Shown here in pieces: positions 51,882-61,417 of a DNA stretch of 64,000 bases. Source of the DNA: Novosphingobium endophyticum (GTDB taxonomy: Bacteria; Pseudomonadota; Alphaproteobacteria; Sphingomonadales; Sphingomonadaceae); NCBI RefSeq assembly GCF_014640675.1, contig NZ_BMHK01000002.1:62001-126000 (forward strand), in the 5' to 3' direction. Below the pieces are notes generated by a model that did not search any database, was not told where the DNA came from, and saw only the letters and a program-made list of their open reading frames with translations. The position numbers and the translations under genes were made by a program. Each line of letters starts with the position of its first letter. The first letter of the stretch is position 1.

Positions 51882-53126
51882 TCAACTCGCCCGCCGCACC
51901 AGCGACCTGAGCCGCCCGCCGCTCTTCACGCCGGACGGCCCCGCCTTCATCGCCCGCTTGCGGAACAGGCCGGCGCCAAGCCGCACCAGCAGGATCACCC
52001 AGGCCGACTGCCAGACGAACGCGAGGAGGTGCGGCAACAACGTGGGTTCGCGCGCCGCGCGCGCCAGCATGGTGAAGGGCGAGCTGAACGGGAAGAGCGC
52101 CGCGCTCAGTTCCAGCAGCGAACCGGGCTGGGTCATGGCGAAACTGGCGAAGAAGAAGACGAGAAGCTGCATCATCGTCACCGGCATCGAGAGCGTCTGC
52201 ACTTCGCGCACGGTCGCCGCCATCGAACCGATCGCCAGGAACACCGAACCAAGCAGCAGGTAGGCCATGGCGAAATAGATCGCGCCGAGGGCGAAGAGCA
52301 TCGGCCAGCCGACCGCCGGCTCCGGAATGTCGGGCAGGGCAGGCGCGGCGGCGTACCAGATGCCGGCGCCCACCGCGCCCCATGCGGCGATGCCCACGAA
52401 AGATATCCCGAGCATGGCGAAAAGCTTGCCGAAAAAGACCGAATCCATCGGCACGGCGGCCGCGAGCACTTCGATGATCTTGTTGCCCTTCTCTTCGACG
52501 AGATTGGACAGGACCATGCCCGCGAGCATCATCGTCAGCAAGAACAGCAGCGTCTGCGCCCCCTGCGCGGTTCTGAGGCGGACCTCGCGCTCCCTTGCGT
52601 TGCTGGTCACGGTCGTCGACAGCCCGATTTCGGGTAGCGGGCGCTCGCGGACCGCAACCGCCTCCGCCGCGACGAGCGCGACGGGGCTGCGCCACTTTTC
52701 GATCTGATCCCTGGGCCCCGTCAGCACCGGCCGGGCGGGACTGCCGGAAAGGATGGCGGCGATGTTTGCCCTGCCGGCGCCGATCGCGGCGCGCGGATCG
52801 GAGGTTTCGCCCGGTTCCAGGCGTTTCAGGACGACGAGGCCGGGCAGCAGGTCGCCGACATCGCGCGCCAGCCGGTCGCGCGCGCGGACCATGGCATCGG
52901 CATCCTCCGCCTGCATGACCACGCCCAGCTTCGGTTCTTCCGCCGTCTGCTGCACGCGTTCGCCCAGACTGCCCGCGAGCGCCGCCACAAGGACCGGGAA
53001 CAGCGGTCCAAGCAGGAAGAAGAAGAACGTTCGGCTGAACAGGATCGCCGTGAAGTCTCGCCGGGCGATGACCAGCGCGGCGGCGGCGATTGATAGCCGT
53101 CCGGTCGGACGGCGGGCCTCCTTCAT
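51882..53126 (-). CDS. ABC-2 type exporter permease (NatB-like)
   Basis: 414-residue permease. One N-terminal helix (FTAILFSRTFFFFLLGPLFPVLVAALAG), a long extracytoplasmic domain (about 60-200), then five or six membrane helices (LLFLLTMMLAGMVLSNLVEEKGNKIIEVLAAAVPMDSVFFGKLFAMLGISFVG, FALGAIYFAMAYLLLGSVFLAIGS). This is the NatB/YhaP-like ABC-2 pattern with the conserved NLVEEKGNKIIEVLAAAVP motif. Starts at the base where the ATPase gene ends, so one operon. Exported substrate unknown. Confidence 0.9.
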   Translation of the reverse strand: MKEARRPTGRLSIAAAALVIARRDFTAILFSRTFFFFLLGPLFPVLVAALAGSLGERVQQTAEEPKLGVVMQAEDADAMVRARDRLARDVGDLLPGLVVLKRLEPGETSDPRAAIGAGRANIAAILSGSPARPVLTGPRDQIEKWRSPVALVAAEAVAVRERPLPEIGLSTTVTSNAREREVRLRTAQGAQTLLFLLTMMLAGMVLSNLVEEKGNKIIEVLAAAVPMDSVFFGKLFAMLGISFVGIAAWGAVGAGIWYAAAPALPDIPEPAVGWPMLFALGAIYFAMAYLLLGSVFLAIGSMAATVREVQTLSMPVTMMQLLVFFFASFAMTQPGSLLELSAALFPFSSPFTMLARAAREPTLLPHLLAFVWQSAWVILLVRLGAGLFRKRAMKAGPSGVKSGGRLRSLVRRAS

Positions 53127-54133
53127 CAGCGAATCTCCTCGGGCGTTTCCTCTGCGAGCGCGCGGGCGGCCGCCTCGCCGGCAATGGCGACGAAGGCGTC
53201 ATGCAGCCCCGCCCGCTCGATCGAGAGCGAAAGAATGCCCGCCTCGCCCTCTATGAGCGCGCGCAGCAATGGCTCGATTCCCGTGTCCGGCAGCGGAAAG
53301 AGCCAGATGTTTCCTTCGCGACGGGCATCGGCGGGCAGCGCCGCGCGCCATGGCCCCTCGGCGGCACGCGTCTCCAGCCGGACCTGGGCGGGAATGCGGT
53401 CGCGCGCGACGTCGACCGGTCCGGCGAAAGGCACGCGCCCGCCTGCGATGATCGCCACTTCGTCGCAGAGCCGTTCGGCATGGGCGATGACGTGGGTGGA
53501 GAAGATGACCGTCGTTCCCTCTGCCGCCAGGGCGCGCATCATGCGTTCGAGCTTGCCCTGGTTGAGTGCGTCGAGACCCGAGAAGGGCTCATCGAAAATC
53601 ACCAGCCGCGGCTTGTGCACCAGCGTGCCGAGTATCTGTACCTGCTGCGCCATGCCTTTCGAAAGCTGGCGAATCTGCCGGTCGGCCGCGTAGCCGAGGC
53701 CGTGCTGCTCGAGCAGTTCACGCGCCCGGCGGCGGCCCTCGTGCAGCGGCAGCCCCCTGAGCGCGCCAAGAAAGGCGATCGCCTCGGTGGCCTTCATCGC
53801 GGGATAGAGGCCGCGCTCCTCGGGCAGGTAGCCGACGGCGTGGGCCACGTCTTGCGGCCGCTCCGCGCCCAGGATGCGGCGATAGCCGGTGTCGGGATCG
53901 ATGATCCCCAGCAGCATGCGCAAGGTCGTGGTCTTGCCCGCGCCGTTCGGCCCGAGAATGCCATAGACCGCGCCTTCCGGCACCGAGAGATCGACCCCGT
54001 CGACGGCCGTGACGCCGTCGAAGCGCTTGACCAGGCCTCGTGCCTCGATGGCGAGCCGGCCCTGTTCGGGCGCGCACGCGGCCGAAGCCTTGTCATTGCC
54101 CGCCAATTGCCAATCTCCTAATGCGAAATTCAT
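53126..54133 (-). CDS. ABC exporter ATP-binding protein (NatA-like)
   Basis: 335-residue ATPase partner of the permease that follows. Walker A GPNGAGKTTTLRMLLG, Q-loop region GYLPEERGLYPAMK, signature RQLSKGMAQQVQ, Walker B RLVIFDEPFSG, switch His in STHVIAHAE. The C-terminal ~90 residues (EGTTVIFSTHV ... EEIR) form a DUF4162-like tail common to exporter ATPases. Start MNFALGDWQLAGN; a much longer upstream frame overlaps the divergent queG gene and is spurious. Confidence 0.9.
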   Translation of the reverse strand: MNFALGDWQLAGNDKASAACAPEQGRLAIEARGLVKRFDGVTAVDGVDLSVPEGAVYGILGPNGAGKTTTLRMLLGIIDPDTGYRRILGAERPQDVAHAVGYLPEERGLYPAMKATEAIAFLGALRGLPLHEGRRRARELLEQHGLGYAADRQIRQLSKGMAQQVQILGTLVHKPRLVIFDEPFSGLDALNQGKLERMMRALAAEGTTVIFSTHVIAHAERLCDEVAIIAGGRVPFAGPVDVARDRIPAQVRLETRAAEGPWRAALPADARREGNIWLFPLPDTGIEPLLRALIEGEAGILSLSIERAGLHDAFVAIAGEAAARALAEETPEEIR

Positions 54134-54193
54134 TCTCGCTCCGTAGTGCTGACTGCGGATGGTCGAGAGCAGTGAACAGGAGCATCCGCAAGC

Positions 54194-55279
54194 TTGGCTA
54201 ACTCCGCTTCGGTTAACATTCAGCAAGGCCGGTTCGTGCAAGACCTCGAGGCGCAGGCCCGCGCGCTGGGTTTCTGCGCCTTCGGCGTGGCTCCGGCAAG
54301 CGAGGATCGTACCCGTGCCTGGCGGCTGGAGACCTGGCTGGCCGAGAACATGCACGGCTCGATGGCGTGGATGCAGGACCGTGCCCACCATCGCCGCTCG
54401 CCGCAGGGCCTCTGGCCGGAAGCGAAGAGCGTTATCGCGCTGGGAATGAGCTATGCCCCGGCCGCCGATCCGCTGGCGCTTGCGAACGCGCCGGAGATTG
54501 CCCGCATTTCCGTCTATGCCCAGGGCGCCGACTATCACGACACGGTGAAGAAGGCGCTCAAGCACCTCGCCCGCTGGATCGTGGCCGAGGCGGAGAAACG
54601 CGGCCTCGGCCCGGCCGGCGTCAAGGTCTTCACCGATACGGCCCCGGTCATGGAAAAGCCGCTTTCGGCCGCCGCCGGTCTGGGCTGGCAGGGCAAGCAC
54701 ACCAACATGGTCAGCCGCGAGCACGGCTCATGGCTGTTCCTCGGCGAGATATACACGACGCTGGAACTGGAACCTTCCGCCCCGGCGCGCGACCGCTGCG
54801 GCTCGTGCCATGCGTGCCAGGATGCGTGCCCGACCGATGCCTTTCCCGCGCCCTATCGGCTCGATGCGCGGCGCTGCATCAGCTACCTGACGATCGAGCA
54901 CAAGGGTCCGATCGCGGAGGAATTCCGCGAGGCGCTGGGCAACCGCATCTATGGTTGCGACGACTGCCTCGCGGTGTGCCCATGGAACAAGTTCGCTGAC
55001 CGGGCACACGCCCACCGCGCCTTTCTGCCGCGCGGGGAACTGACGGCGCCGGAGCTGGCGGACCTGCTGACCCTGGACGACGCGGGCTTTCGCAAGCTGT
55101 TCTCCGGCTCGCCGATCAAGCGCATCGGGCGCGACCGGTTCGTGCGGAACTGCCTCTACGCGGCGGGGAACAGCGGCCGGCGCGAGCTGCTGGAGCAGGT
55201 GGAGCCGCTGCTTGCCGATCCCGATCCGGTGGTGGCGGAGGCGGCACAGTGGGCAAGGAACAGGCTTGCGGCCGCGTAA
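54194..55279 (+). CDS. queG: Epoxyqueuosine reductase
   Basis: 361-residue cobalamin/iron-sulfur enzyme, last step of queuosine synthesis on tRNA. The N-domain has [39 protein letters not shown], the conserved [36 protein letters not shown]. Two [4Fe-4S] motifs: [16 protein letters not shown] and [13 protein letters not shown], then [13 protein letters not shown] between them. The start is a TTG at 54194; no nearer ATG precedes the conserved region. Diverges from the ABC exporter. Confidence 0.92.
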   Translation: MANSASVNIQQGRFVQDLEAQARALGFCAFGVAPASEDRTRAWRLETWLAENMHGSMAWMQDRAHHRRSPQGLWPEAKSVIALGMSYAPAADPLALANAPEIARISVYAQGADYHDTVKKALKHLARWIVAEAEKRGLGPAGVKVFTDTAPVMEKPLSAAAGLGWQGKHTNMVSREHGSWLFLGEIYTTLELEPSAPARDRCGSCHACQDACPTDAFPAPYRLDARRCISYLTIEHKGPIAEEFREALGNRIYGCDDCLAVCPWNKFADRAHAHRAFLPRGELTAPELADLLTLDDAGFRKLFSGSPIKRIGRDRFVRNCLYAAGNSGRRELLEQVEPLLADPDPVVAEAAQWARNRLAAA

Positions 55280-55289
55280 AAGAAATCAC

Positions 55290-55320
55290 CCGTCATCCCG
55301 GACCTGTTCCGGGATGACGG
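55290..55320. repeat. Short palindromic repeat (GTCATCCCGG family)
   Basis: 13-base arms CCGTCATCCCGGA / TCCGGGATGACGG around a 5-base loop, between the convergent queG and ferredoxin-reductase genes; possibly acts as a bidirectional terminator. Confidence 0.82.
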
Positions 55321-55333
55321 TTTTACCTGTCGC

Positions 55334-56560
55334 CTACATCAATTCCTTGAGCGGCTTGCCCGCGTCGGCCAGCTCATCGAGCTTGGGCGTCAACCGCGCC
55401 TCGACCAGCTTGCGGCCCTGGACGTAGTCCTTGACCGCGTTGACGCAGTCGAGCGCGATGACGCGGCCTTCCTTGAGGTAGACCACCGAGAACGAACGCT
55501 CGTCCGGATTGCCGCGGATCACGGTCTTGTCATAGCCCACATTGATGCCGGCAGTCTGCAGGCGCAGGTCGTACTGGTTGGACCAGAACCACGGAAACGC
55601 GTGATAGGGCTTTTCATCGCCGCACAGCGCCTTGGCGACGCAAGTGGCCATATCGTTAGCGTTCTGCACCGATTCGACGCGCATCACCGTGCCGCCCGCG
55701 TAGTCGCAACCGAAGGCCGCGCAATCGCCGATGGCGTAGATGTCGGGCAGCGAGGTGCGGCAGTACTCATCGACGTCGACGCCGTTGGCACCGGCCGCGC
55801 CGGCCTGGATCAGCGGCCCTACGGCGGGAACGATGCCAATGCCGACGATCACGGCTTCGGCCGGGATCACTTCGCCGTCCGCGAGCTTGACGCCGGTGAC
55901 CTTGTGGCCGTCTCCCTCCAGACACTCGACCATCACATCGGTGCGCAAGTGGACGCCGTGCCCGGCATGTTCTTTCTGGTAGAAGGCCGAAAGCTCCTCA
56001 CCCGCCACGCGCGCCAGCACGCGCGGGAGCGCTTCCAGCAGCGTCACGTTGAGACCCATCTTCGACAGCACCGCCGCCGCCTCGAGCCCGATATAGCCGC
56101 CGCCGATGACGACGATGTTCCGCGTACCGGCATCGATTTCGGCCATCAGCGTGTCGCAGTCCTCACGGGTGCGCACGGCATGGACGCCGGCGAGTTCCGT
56201 CCCGGAGCACGACAGGCGCCGCGGATCGCCGCCGGTGGCCCAGACGAGCTTGCCGTAGCCAAAGGTCTCACCGTTGGAGAGCGTCAGTTCATGCGCCTTG
56301 GGATCGACTCTCGTCACTTCGGTGGCGAGCTTGAATTCCACTTCCTTTTCCGCCCAGAACGTCGGCGGGCGGATATAGAGGCGGTCGAAGGTCTTCTCGC
56401 GCGCGAAATATTCCTTGGAGAGCGGCGGGCGCTCATAAGGATACTCCGGCTCGCGACCGATGACGGTAATGGTCCCCTCGAAGCCATTCTGGCGAAGCGC
56501 GATGGCGCATTGCGCCCCGCCATGCCCTGCTCCCACGATAACGACATCTGCTTTGCTCAT
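55334..56560 (-). CDS. FAD-dependent ferredoxin reductase
   Basis: 408-residue pyridine-nucleotide flavoprotein of the rubredoxin/ferredoxin reductase type. FAD dinucleotide fold [22 protein letters not shown]; the FAD motif [14 protein letters not shown] fold [37 protein letters not shown]; second FAD motif [12 protein letters not shown]-terminal reductase domain ([15 protein letters not shown]). Supplies electrons to a ferredoxin for a P450 or ring-hydroxylating oxygenase, which must be encoded elsewhere. Confidence 0.9.
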   Translation of the reverse strand: MSKADVVIVGAGHGGAQCAIALRQNGFEGTITVIGREPEYPYERPPLSKEYFAREKTFDRLYIRPPTFWAEKEVEFKLATEVTRVDPKAHELTLSNGETFGYGKLVWATGGDPRRLSCSGTELAGVHAVRTREDCDTLMAEIDAGTRNIVVIGGGYIGLEAAAVLSKMGLNVTLLEALPRVLARVAGEELSAFYQKEHAGHGVHLRTDVMVECLEGDGHKVTGVKLADGEVIPAEAVIVGIGIVPAVGPLIQAGAAGANGVDVDEYCRTSLPDIYAIGDCAAFGCDYAGGTVMRVESVQNANDMATCVAKALCGDEKPYHAFPWFWSNQYDLRLQTAGINVGYDKTVIRGNPDERSFSVVYLKEGRVIALDCVNAVKDYVQGRKLVEARLTPKLDELADAGKPLKELM

Positions 56561-56630
56561 GGGCGCTTCCGTTCCCGCAATTTTAGCGCGCCGTCAATGC
56601 CGCACGGTGAAATTGAGTTTCCCTGACCTG

Positions 56631-57503
56631 TCACCGGACGGTGCGGGAGCCGGCGGGGCTGACATCGCCGAGCTGGTCGAGATAGCCCTGCGCCCTGCCC
56701 GCCATCTCGCTGCCGGGCGCCATCGCGACGACCGAATCGAAACTGCGGCGGGCGGCCGCATCGTTGCCGGAAAGCGCGGCGATGACCCCCGCCTCCAGCC
56801 CGATCTCGGGATCGCGCGGAGCGAGCCGGGCCGCCTGCTCGATCTGCGCCTGAGCTTCGATCAGCTTGTCCTGCCGCCGCGAGAGCGTGGCCGAAAGCAG
56901 CCAGGCCTGCGCATTGTCCGGCTCGGCCGCGCGCGCTTCGGCAAGCGCGGCGGCAGCCTCGTCGAGACGATTCACGGCGACGAGCGCCCGGGCGCGGTCG
57001 AGCGCGATGGACGCGATCAGCGTGCTGTTGTCCGCCGTCTTCGCCTCGGCGGCGGCTGGGCCGAGCAGCAGCAGCGCCTCGCCCGCCAGCCCCTCCGCCA
57101 GCGCCGCGTTGCCGGCCATCGCGCCGAGCCGGGCGCGGGTCAGGTGATCGTCGGCCCCGGCGGCATCGCGGGCATCGACGAAGGCCTGCCGCGCATCGGC
57201 CCAGCGCCCGAGATCGCTGAGCGCCGCGCCGAGGCAGAGCCCGGCACGCACCCGCTCGCGCCCGATCGCCTCGTTGAGCGCATTGCGCGCGACCTCCACG
57301 GTTCGTTCGGGACTTGTCTCGGCGGCGGCCATGCAGCCGGCCCCGCTCGGACGCGGCGCCTCGACCGTCTGCACTGCCCGCCTGCGTGCCTCGTCCTGCT
57401 TCTTCTCGATGATCTCGAGCGGAAGCTGCGAGGCCGGGGGATTGCCGTATCCTGCCTGGGCAAGCATGAGCGGGGCGAGCAGAAGTGCGGTGGGCATTGG
57501 CAT
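56631..57503 (-). CDS. Exported tetratricopeptide-repeat protein
   Basis: About 290 residues. MPMPTALLLAPLMLAQAGYG is a signal-like start; the middle and end hold TPR units (ALNEAIGRERVRAGLCLGAALSDLGRWADARQAFVDARDAA, LVAVNRLDEAAAALAEARAAEPDNAQAWLLSATLSRRQDKLIEAQAQIEQAARLAPRDPEIGLEAGVIAALSGNDAAARRSFDSVVAMAP). Likely a periplasmic scaffold. 17 bases after the stop of the alpha/beta hydrolase upstream, so one operon with it. Confidence 0.82.
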   Translation of the reverse strand: MPMPTALLLAPLMLAQAGYGNPPASQLPLEIIEKKQDEARRRAVQTVEAPRPSGAGCMAAAETSPERTVEVARNALNEAIGRERVRAGLCLGAALSDLGRWADARQAFVDARDAAGADDHLTRARLGAMAGNAALAEGLAGEALLLLGPAAAEAKTADNSTLIASIALDRARALVAVNRLDEAAAALAEARAAEPDNAQAWLLSATLSRRQDKLIEAQAQIEQAARLAPRDPEIGLEAGVIAALSGNDAAARRSFDSVVAMAPGSEMAGRAQGYLDQLGDVSPAGSRTVR

Positions 57504-57520
57504 GAAAGGCGGGTCTCCGG

Positions 57521-58267
57521 TCAGTCCACCCGGTCCACGAGATCGCCGAGCGTGCGCAGCAGCAGCGCCACATCGCTCTCGCGCGAGAGCCGGTGGTCGC
57601 CGTCCTTGATGAGATGGACCTGCACGTCGGCTGAACGCAGCGCCCTGGCGAGCCTGAGCGAGATTTCCCACGGCACGTCGGGATCGCGCTGGCCGTGAAG
57701 CAGGCGCACCGGAACATCGAGGGCAATCTCGCTGCCGAGCAGGCGGCTGGCCTGACCGTCGGCCCAGAAGCCGGGATGAGTTGGAGTCGGCTCCGCCCCA
57801 TAGGGGTTGTCCTTGAAGACCGTCTCGCCCGCCTGGAGCTTCGCCTTGTCGCTTTCGTCCATTCCCCAATCGGTGAAGTCCGGCGCGGGGGCGATACCGA
57901 TCATCGCCGCGCAGCGCCCCTTTGGCAGCGCCAGCGCGACCAGCAGCATGAGCCAGCCGCCCATCGATGACCCGATCAGCAGAACCGGCTCCCGGCACAG
58001 CGAATCGATCAGTGCCAGAACCTCGTCCTTCCACCGGATCAGCGTGCCTTCGGAAAATTCGCCGCCGCTCTCGCCGCAGCCGGAATAGTCCAGCAGCAGA
58101 CAGGCGCGCCCCTCGCCGCGTGCCCACTCGAACACCGCGCTCGCCTTGCCGCCGGCCATGTCGGACATGTAGCCCGGCAGGAAAACGATCGTCGGCCCTG
58201 CGCCCGGCGTATGACGATAGGCGATGTGGCAGCCATCGGGCATTTCGTGGAAGCGGGTCTCGGTCAT
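57521..58267 (-). CDS. Alpha/beta hydrolase (ABHD10-like thioesterase type)
   Basis: 248 residues. FLPGYMSDMAGGKASAVFEWARGEGRACLLLDYSGCGESGGEFSEGTLIRWKDE is the ABHD10/palmitoyl-protein thioesterase-like start; nucleophile elbow LLIGSSMGGW (Ser); acid in LLHGQRDPDVPW; His in KDGDHRLS. Likely a thioesterase or depalmitoylase; substrate unknown. Followed by the TPR gene in the same operon. Confidence 0.87.
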   Translation of the reverse strand: MTETRFHEMPDGCHIAYRHTPGAGPTIVFLPGYMSDMAGGKASAVFEWARGEGRACLLLDYSGCGESGGEFSEGTLIRWKDEVLALIDSLCREPVLLIGSSMGGWLMLLVALALPKGRCAAMIGIAPAPDFTDWGMDESDKAKLQAGETVFKDNPYGAEPTPTHPGFWADGQASRLLGSEIALDVPVRLLHGQRDPDVPWEISLRLARALRSADVQVHLIKDGDHRLSRESDVALLLRTLGDLVDRVD

Positions 58268-58363
58268 GGCAAGTGATCTGGAGACTCCGGCCCCCGGGGG
58301 CAAGGGGAAAACCCGGCGAAACGCGCGCCGGGAACGAGAGGCTCTTGGGCGAGTTGGAAGATC

Positions 58364-58999
58364 ATGCCGTCAAGGAAGGATCGCGCACAGCGCCTGCTCG
58401 CCGACCATGGGCAGACTTATGCCGAAGAAATCGGCATCGCGCTCGATCGCGACGAACCCATGCCGCTCTTTCAGTGGCTGGTCGCCGCGCTCCTGTTCAG
58501 CGCCCGGATCGGCGCCGCGCAGGCGGTGCGGGCGGCGCGGGCACTCAACGAAGCGGGACTGACCACCGTCGATCACATGGCCGACGCAACCTGGGAACAG
58601 CGCGTGAGAGTGCTCAACGAGAACGGCTACGCCCGCTACGACGAGAGCACCTCCACCAAGCTCGCGAAGACCTGCGAACTCCTGCGGGAGCGCTACCGGG
58701 GTGACCTGCGCAACTTGCGCGCGGCGGCGGACGGCGACGCGGCGCGCATTCTCGAGCTGATCGAGGAATTCAACGGCATCGGCCCTCTCGGGGCGCAGAT
58801 CTTCGCCCGCGAGGTGCAGGGCATATGGCCGGAACTGCAACCCTTCGCGGATGACAAGGCGCTGAAGGTGGCCCGCCGCCTGAAGCTCGGCGACAGCGCA
58901 GACGATCTCGCCAAGCTGGTCGGCGAGGAGCGCCTTCCCGCCCTGCTCGCCGCGCTCGTACGGGCGGACCTCGCCGGATGCGCGGACGACTACGGGTGA
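58364..58999 (+). CDS. HhH-GPD-like protein lacking the iron-sulfur cluster
   Basis: 211 residues with the endonuclease-III helical fold: PLFQWLVAALLFSARIGAAQAVRAARALNEAGLTTVDHMADATWEQRVRVLNENGYARYDESTSTKLAKTCELL, and the hairpin-helix-hairpin region EFNGIGPLGAQIFAREVQGIWPELQPFADDKALKVARRL. The catalytic Lys of endonuclease III is replaced by Leu in the GIGPLGA hairpin; Asp (ADDKAL) is kept; no C-terminal Cys cluster. Possibly a monofunctional glycosylase or a DNA-binding relative. Confidence 0.72.
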   Translation: MPSRKDRAQRLLADHGQTYAEEIGIALDRDEPMPLFQWLVAALLFSARIGAAQAVRAARALNEAGLTTVDHMADATWEQRVRVLNENGYARYDESTSTKLAKTCELLRERYRGDLRNLRAAADGDAARILELIEEFNGIGPLGAQIFAREVQGIWPELQPFADDKALKVARRLKLGDSADDLAKLVGEERLPALLAALVRADLAGCADDYG

Positions 59000-59033
59000 C
59001 TCGCCCGGTCCGAGCTGCTAGAAGCCTGCCACG

Positions 59034-59102
59034 ATGACGCAGCTCACGACCACAACCACCACAACCACCCGGCTCGCCCGGGCACGGCTGGTCGCGGCCT
59101 GA
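59034..59102 (+). CDS. Threonine-rich leader peptide upstream of thrS
   Basis: A 22-residue frame beginning MTQL followed by eight consecutive Thr codons (ACG, ACC and ACA), then RLARARLVAA and TGA. Nine of the first twelve codons are Thr. It is preceded only by a weak AGAAG ribosome site and ends just before a long hairpin. This is the arrangement of a ribosome-stalling attenuator: charged tRNA-Thr supply, made by the thrS product, would set stalling. Confidence 0.8.
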   Translation: MTQLTTTTTTTTRLARARLVAA

Positions 59103-59103
59103 A

Positions 59104-59144
59104 GACGCGAGCTGCCGTCGCCCGGGGTTCGGGCGGCGGGCGTC
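59104..59144 (+). terminator. Attenuator-type hairpin between thr leader and thrS
   Basis: An inner stem of ten pairs (59115-59124 with 59130-59139, one G-U) around a 5-base loop, and an outer 5-base stem GACGC/GCGTC (59104-59108, 59140-59144) with a small bulge. It begins one base after the leader stop. It lacks a U-run, so it could be a Rho-type or translational attenuator or part of an antiterminator switch. Confidence 0.6.
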
Positions 59145-59254
59145 ACCTCCTGAACTCCTTTGCCGAACCAGGGCGAAATTTGCCGACGCCGGACCTTCCG
59201 CCGCGCGCGCCTCTGTGCCATGGCGCTGCGGCCCAGGAGTGAAAGACGAGATCG

Positions 59255-61252
59255 ATGTCCGAGATGTTCAAGATCAGCCTTCCCGACGGTTCCGTCCGCG
59301 AGATGCAGCAGGGTTCGACCCCCGCCGACGTCGCCGCCGCGATCGGGCCCGGCCTTGCCAAGGCGGCACTCGCCGCGAAGGTCGACGGCGAGCTGGTCGA
59401 CCTGACCCGGCCCTTCTCCGGCGATGCTGAACTGGCGCTGGTCACCAGCCGCGACGAGGCCGAGGCGCTCGACCTGGCCCGGCATGATTATGCCCACGTC
59501 CTCGCCGAGGCGGTGCAGGCGCTCTATCCCGGCACCCAGATCACTTTCGGCCCCTCGACCGACGATGGCTTCTATTACGACTTCGCCCCCAATCCCGAAC
59601 GCGGCCCCTTCACCGAGGAGGACCTGCCCGCGATCGAGGAGAAGATGCGCGAGATCATCGCCGCCGACAAACCGCTCAGGCGCGAGGTCTGGAGCCGCGA
59701 GGATCTGATCGCGCGCTGGAAGGAACAAGGCGAGACCTTCAAGGCCGAATGGGCCGCCGAACTGCCCGAGGGCGAGGAACTCAGCGTCTACTGGAGCGGG
59801 GAGGACTGGCTGGACATGTGCCGGGGCCCGCACCTTCCCAGCACCGGCAAGCTCGACCCCGCCGCCTTCAAGCTCACCCGCGTCTCGGGCGCCTACTGGC
59901 GCGGCGACCAGAAGAACGCGATGCTTTCGCGCATCTACGGCACCGGCTGGCTGAACAGAAAGCAACTGAGCGCCCACCTGACCCGTCTTGAAGAGGCCGC
60001 AAAGCGCGACCACCGCAAGCTGGCGGGCGAGATGGACCTGTTCCACCTCCAGAGCGAAGCGCACGGCTCGGTGTTCTGGCACCCCAAGGGCTACGTGATC
60101 TGGCGCGAGCTGGAATCCTACATGCGCCGCGCCATCGACGGCGCCGGCTACCGCGAGGTGAAGACCCCGCAGGTCATGGACGCGCGCCAGTGGGAGCAGT
60201 CCGGCCACTGGGGCAAGTACCGCGAGAACATGTTCGTCATTCCCGACGAAGTGCCGAATGTTGAAGACGAAGGCCCGCTGGTCTCCGACGATGCCGAGTG
60301 GATGGCCCTGAAGCCGATGAACTGCCCGGCCCACGTGCTGATCTTCCGCCAGGGCATCAAGTCCTACCGCGATCTGCCGCTGCGCCTCTACGAGAACGGC
60401 TGCTGCCACCGCAACGAGCCGCACGGCGCGCTCCACGGACTGATGCGGGTGCGTCAGTTCACCCAGGACGACGCGCATATCTTCTGCCGCGAGGACCAGA
60501 TCGTTGCCGAAGTGCAGGCCTTCTGCGAGCTGGCCGACCGCATCTACAACGACTTCGGCTTCACTTATGCGATCAAGCTGGCACTGCGCCCCGAAAAGCG
60601 CATCGGCAGCGACGAACTGTGGGACAAGGCCGAGCAGGAACTGCGCGATGCCGTCGTGCGCGCCGGCCTTGCCACCGAGGAATACGGCTGGGAGGAGCTG
60701 CCGGGCGAAGGCGCGTTCTACGCGCCCAAGCTGGAATGGCACCTGACCGACGCGATCGGCCGCACCTGGCAGGTCGGCACCATCCAGTCCGACCGCATGC
60801 TGCCCGAAAGGCTCGATGCCAGCTACGTCGGCGAGGACGGCGAAAGGCACCGCCCGGTCATGCTCCACCGCGCGATCTTCGGCTCCTATGAACGCTTCAT
60901 CGGTATCCTGATCGAACACTTCGCCGGCAGGCTGCCGGTATGGCTCGCCCCGGTGCAGGCGGTGGTGGCCACCATCGTCTCGGACGCCGACGGCTATGCG
61001 AAGGACGTCACCGCAAAGCTGAAGGCCGCTAGCATCCGCGTCGAGACCGACCTGCGCAACGAGAAGATCAACTACAAGGTGCGCGAACACTCGCTCAAGA
61101 AGGTCCCGCATCTCCTCGTGGTCGGCAAGCGCGAGGCGGAGGAACAGACCGTCGCCGTGCGCACCCTGGGCGCCGAGCACCAGAAGGTGATGAGCCTCGA
61201 CGATGCTCTCGCCATGCTGAGGGGCGAAGCGACGCCGCCGGACCTGCGATGA
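59255..61252 (+). CDS. thrS: Threonyl-tRNA synthetase
   Basis: 665-residue class-II synthetase. TGS domain 1-65 ([49 protein letters not shown]), editing domain ([39 protein letters not shown]), and catalytic core with zinc Cys in [37 protein letters not shown], and [26 protein letters not shown]. The C-terminal anticodon domain ends in [10 protein letters not shown]. The leader and hairpin at 59034-59144 predict regulation by threonyl-tRNA level. Confidence 0.96.
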   Translation: MSEMFKISLPDGSVREMQQGSTPADVAAAIGPGLAKAALAAKVDGELVDLTRPFSGDAELALVTSRDEAEALDLARHDYAHVLAEAVQALYPGTQITFGPSTDDGFYYDFAPNPERGPFTEEDLPAIEEKMREIIAADKPLRREVWSREDLIARWKEQGETFKAEWAAELPEGEELSVYWSGEDWLDMCRGPHLPSTGKLDPAAFKLTRVSGAYWRGDQKNAMLSRIYGTGWLNRKQLSAHLTRLEEAAKRDHRKLAGEMDLFHLQSEAHGSVFWHPKGYVIWRELESYMRRAIDGAGYREVKTPQVMDARQWEQSGHWGKYRENMFVIPDEVPNVEDEGPLVSDDAEWMALKPMNCPAHVLIFRQGIKSYRDLPLRLYENGCCHRNEPHGALHGLMRVRQFTQDDAHIFCREDQIVAEVQAFCELADRIYNDFGFTYAIKLALRPEKRIGSDELWDKAEQELRDAVVRAGLATEEYGWEELPGEGAFYAPKLEWHLTDAIGRTWQVGTIQSDRMLPERLDASYVGEDGERHRPVMLHRAIFGSYERFIGILIEHFAGRLPVWLAPVQAVVATIVSDADGYAKDVTAKLKAASIRVETDLRNEKINYKVREHSLKKVPHLLVVGKREAEEQTVAVRTLGAEHQKVMSLDDALAMLRGEATPPDLR

Positions 61253-61286
61253 CGGCGACGAGAGAAAACCGAACCGTGCCGCTACT

Positions 61287-61377
61287 CGTCACCCTGAACT
61301 TGGTTCAGGGTCCATTTCTCTGCTCCGACCGATGGCCTGATCGGCGCAACGTATGCTGAAACAAGTTCAGCATGACG
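61287..61377. repeat. Composite palindromic intergenic element (CCCTGAACTTG family)
   Basis: A GTCACCCTGAACTTGGTTCAGGG hairpin at the left and a GCTGAAACAAGTTCAGC hairpin at the right; outer CGTCA/TGACG arms are inverted. A GATGGCCTGATCGG segment joins them. It lies between thrS and the next gene. Different from the GTCATCCCGG type but built on the same plan. Confidence 0.75.
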
Positions 61378-61417
61378 GCTTTGATGTGTCAGTCGTAATT
61401 CACCGGGCCTTGGCGCC

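Noticed and set aside
59018..61180. 720-codon open frame on the minus strand opposite thrS
   Set aside because: It mirrors thrS codon structure (GC-rich third positions keep the antisense frame open) and has no family motif.
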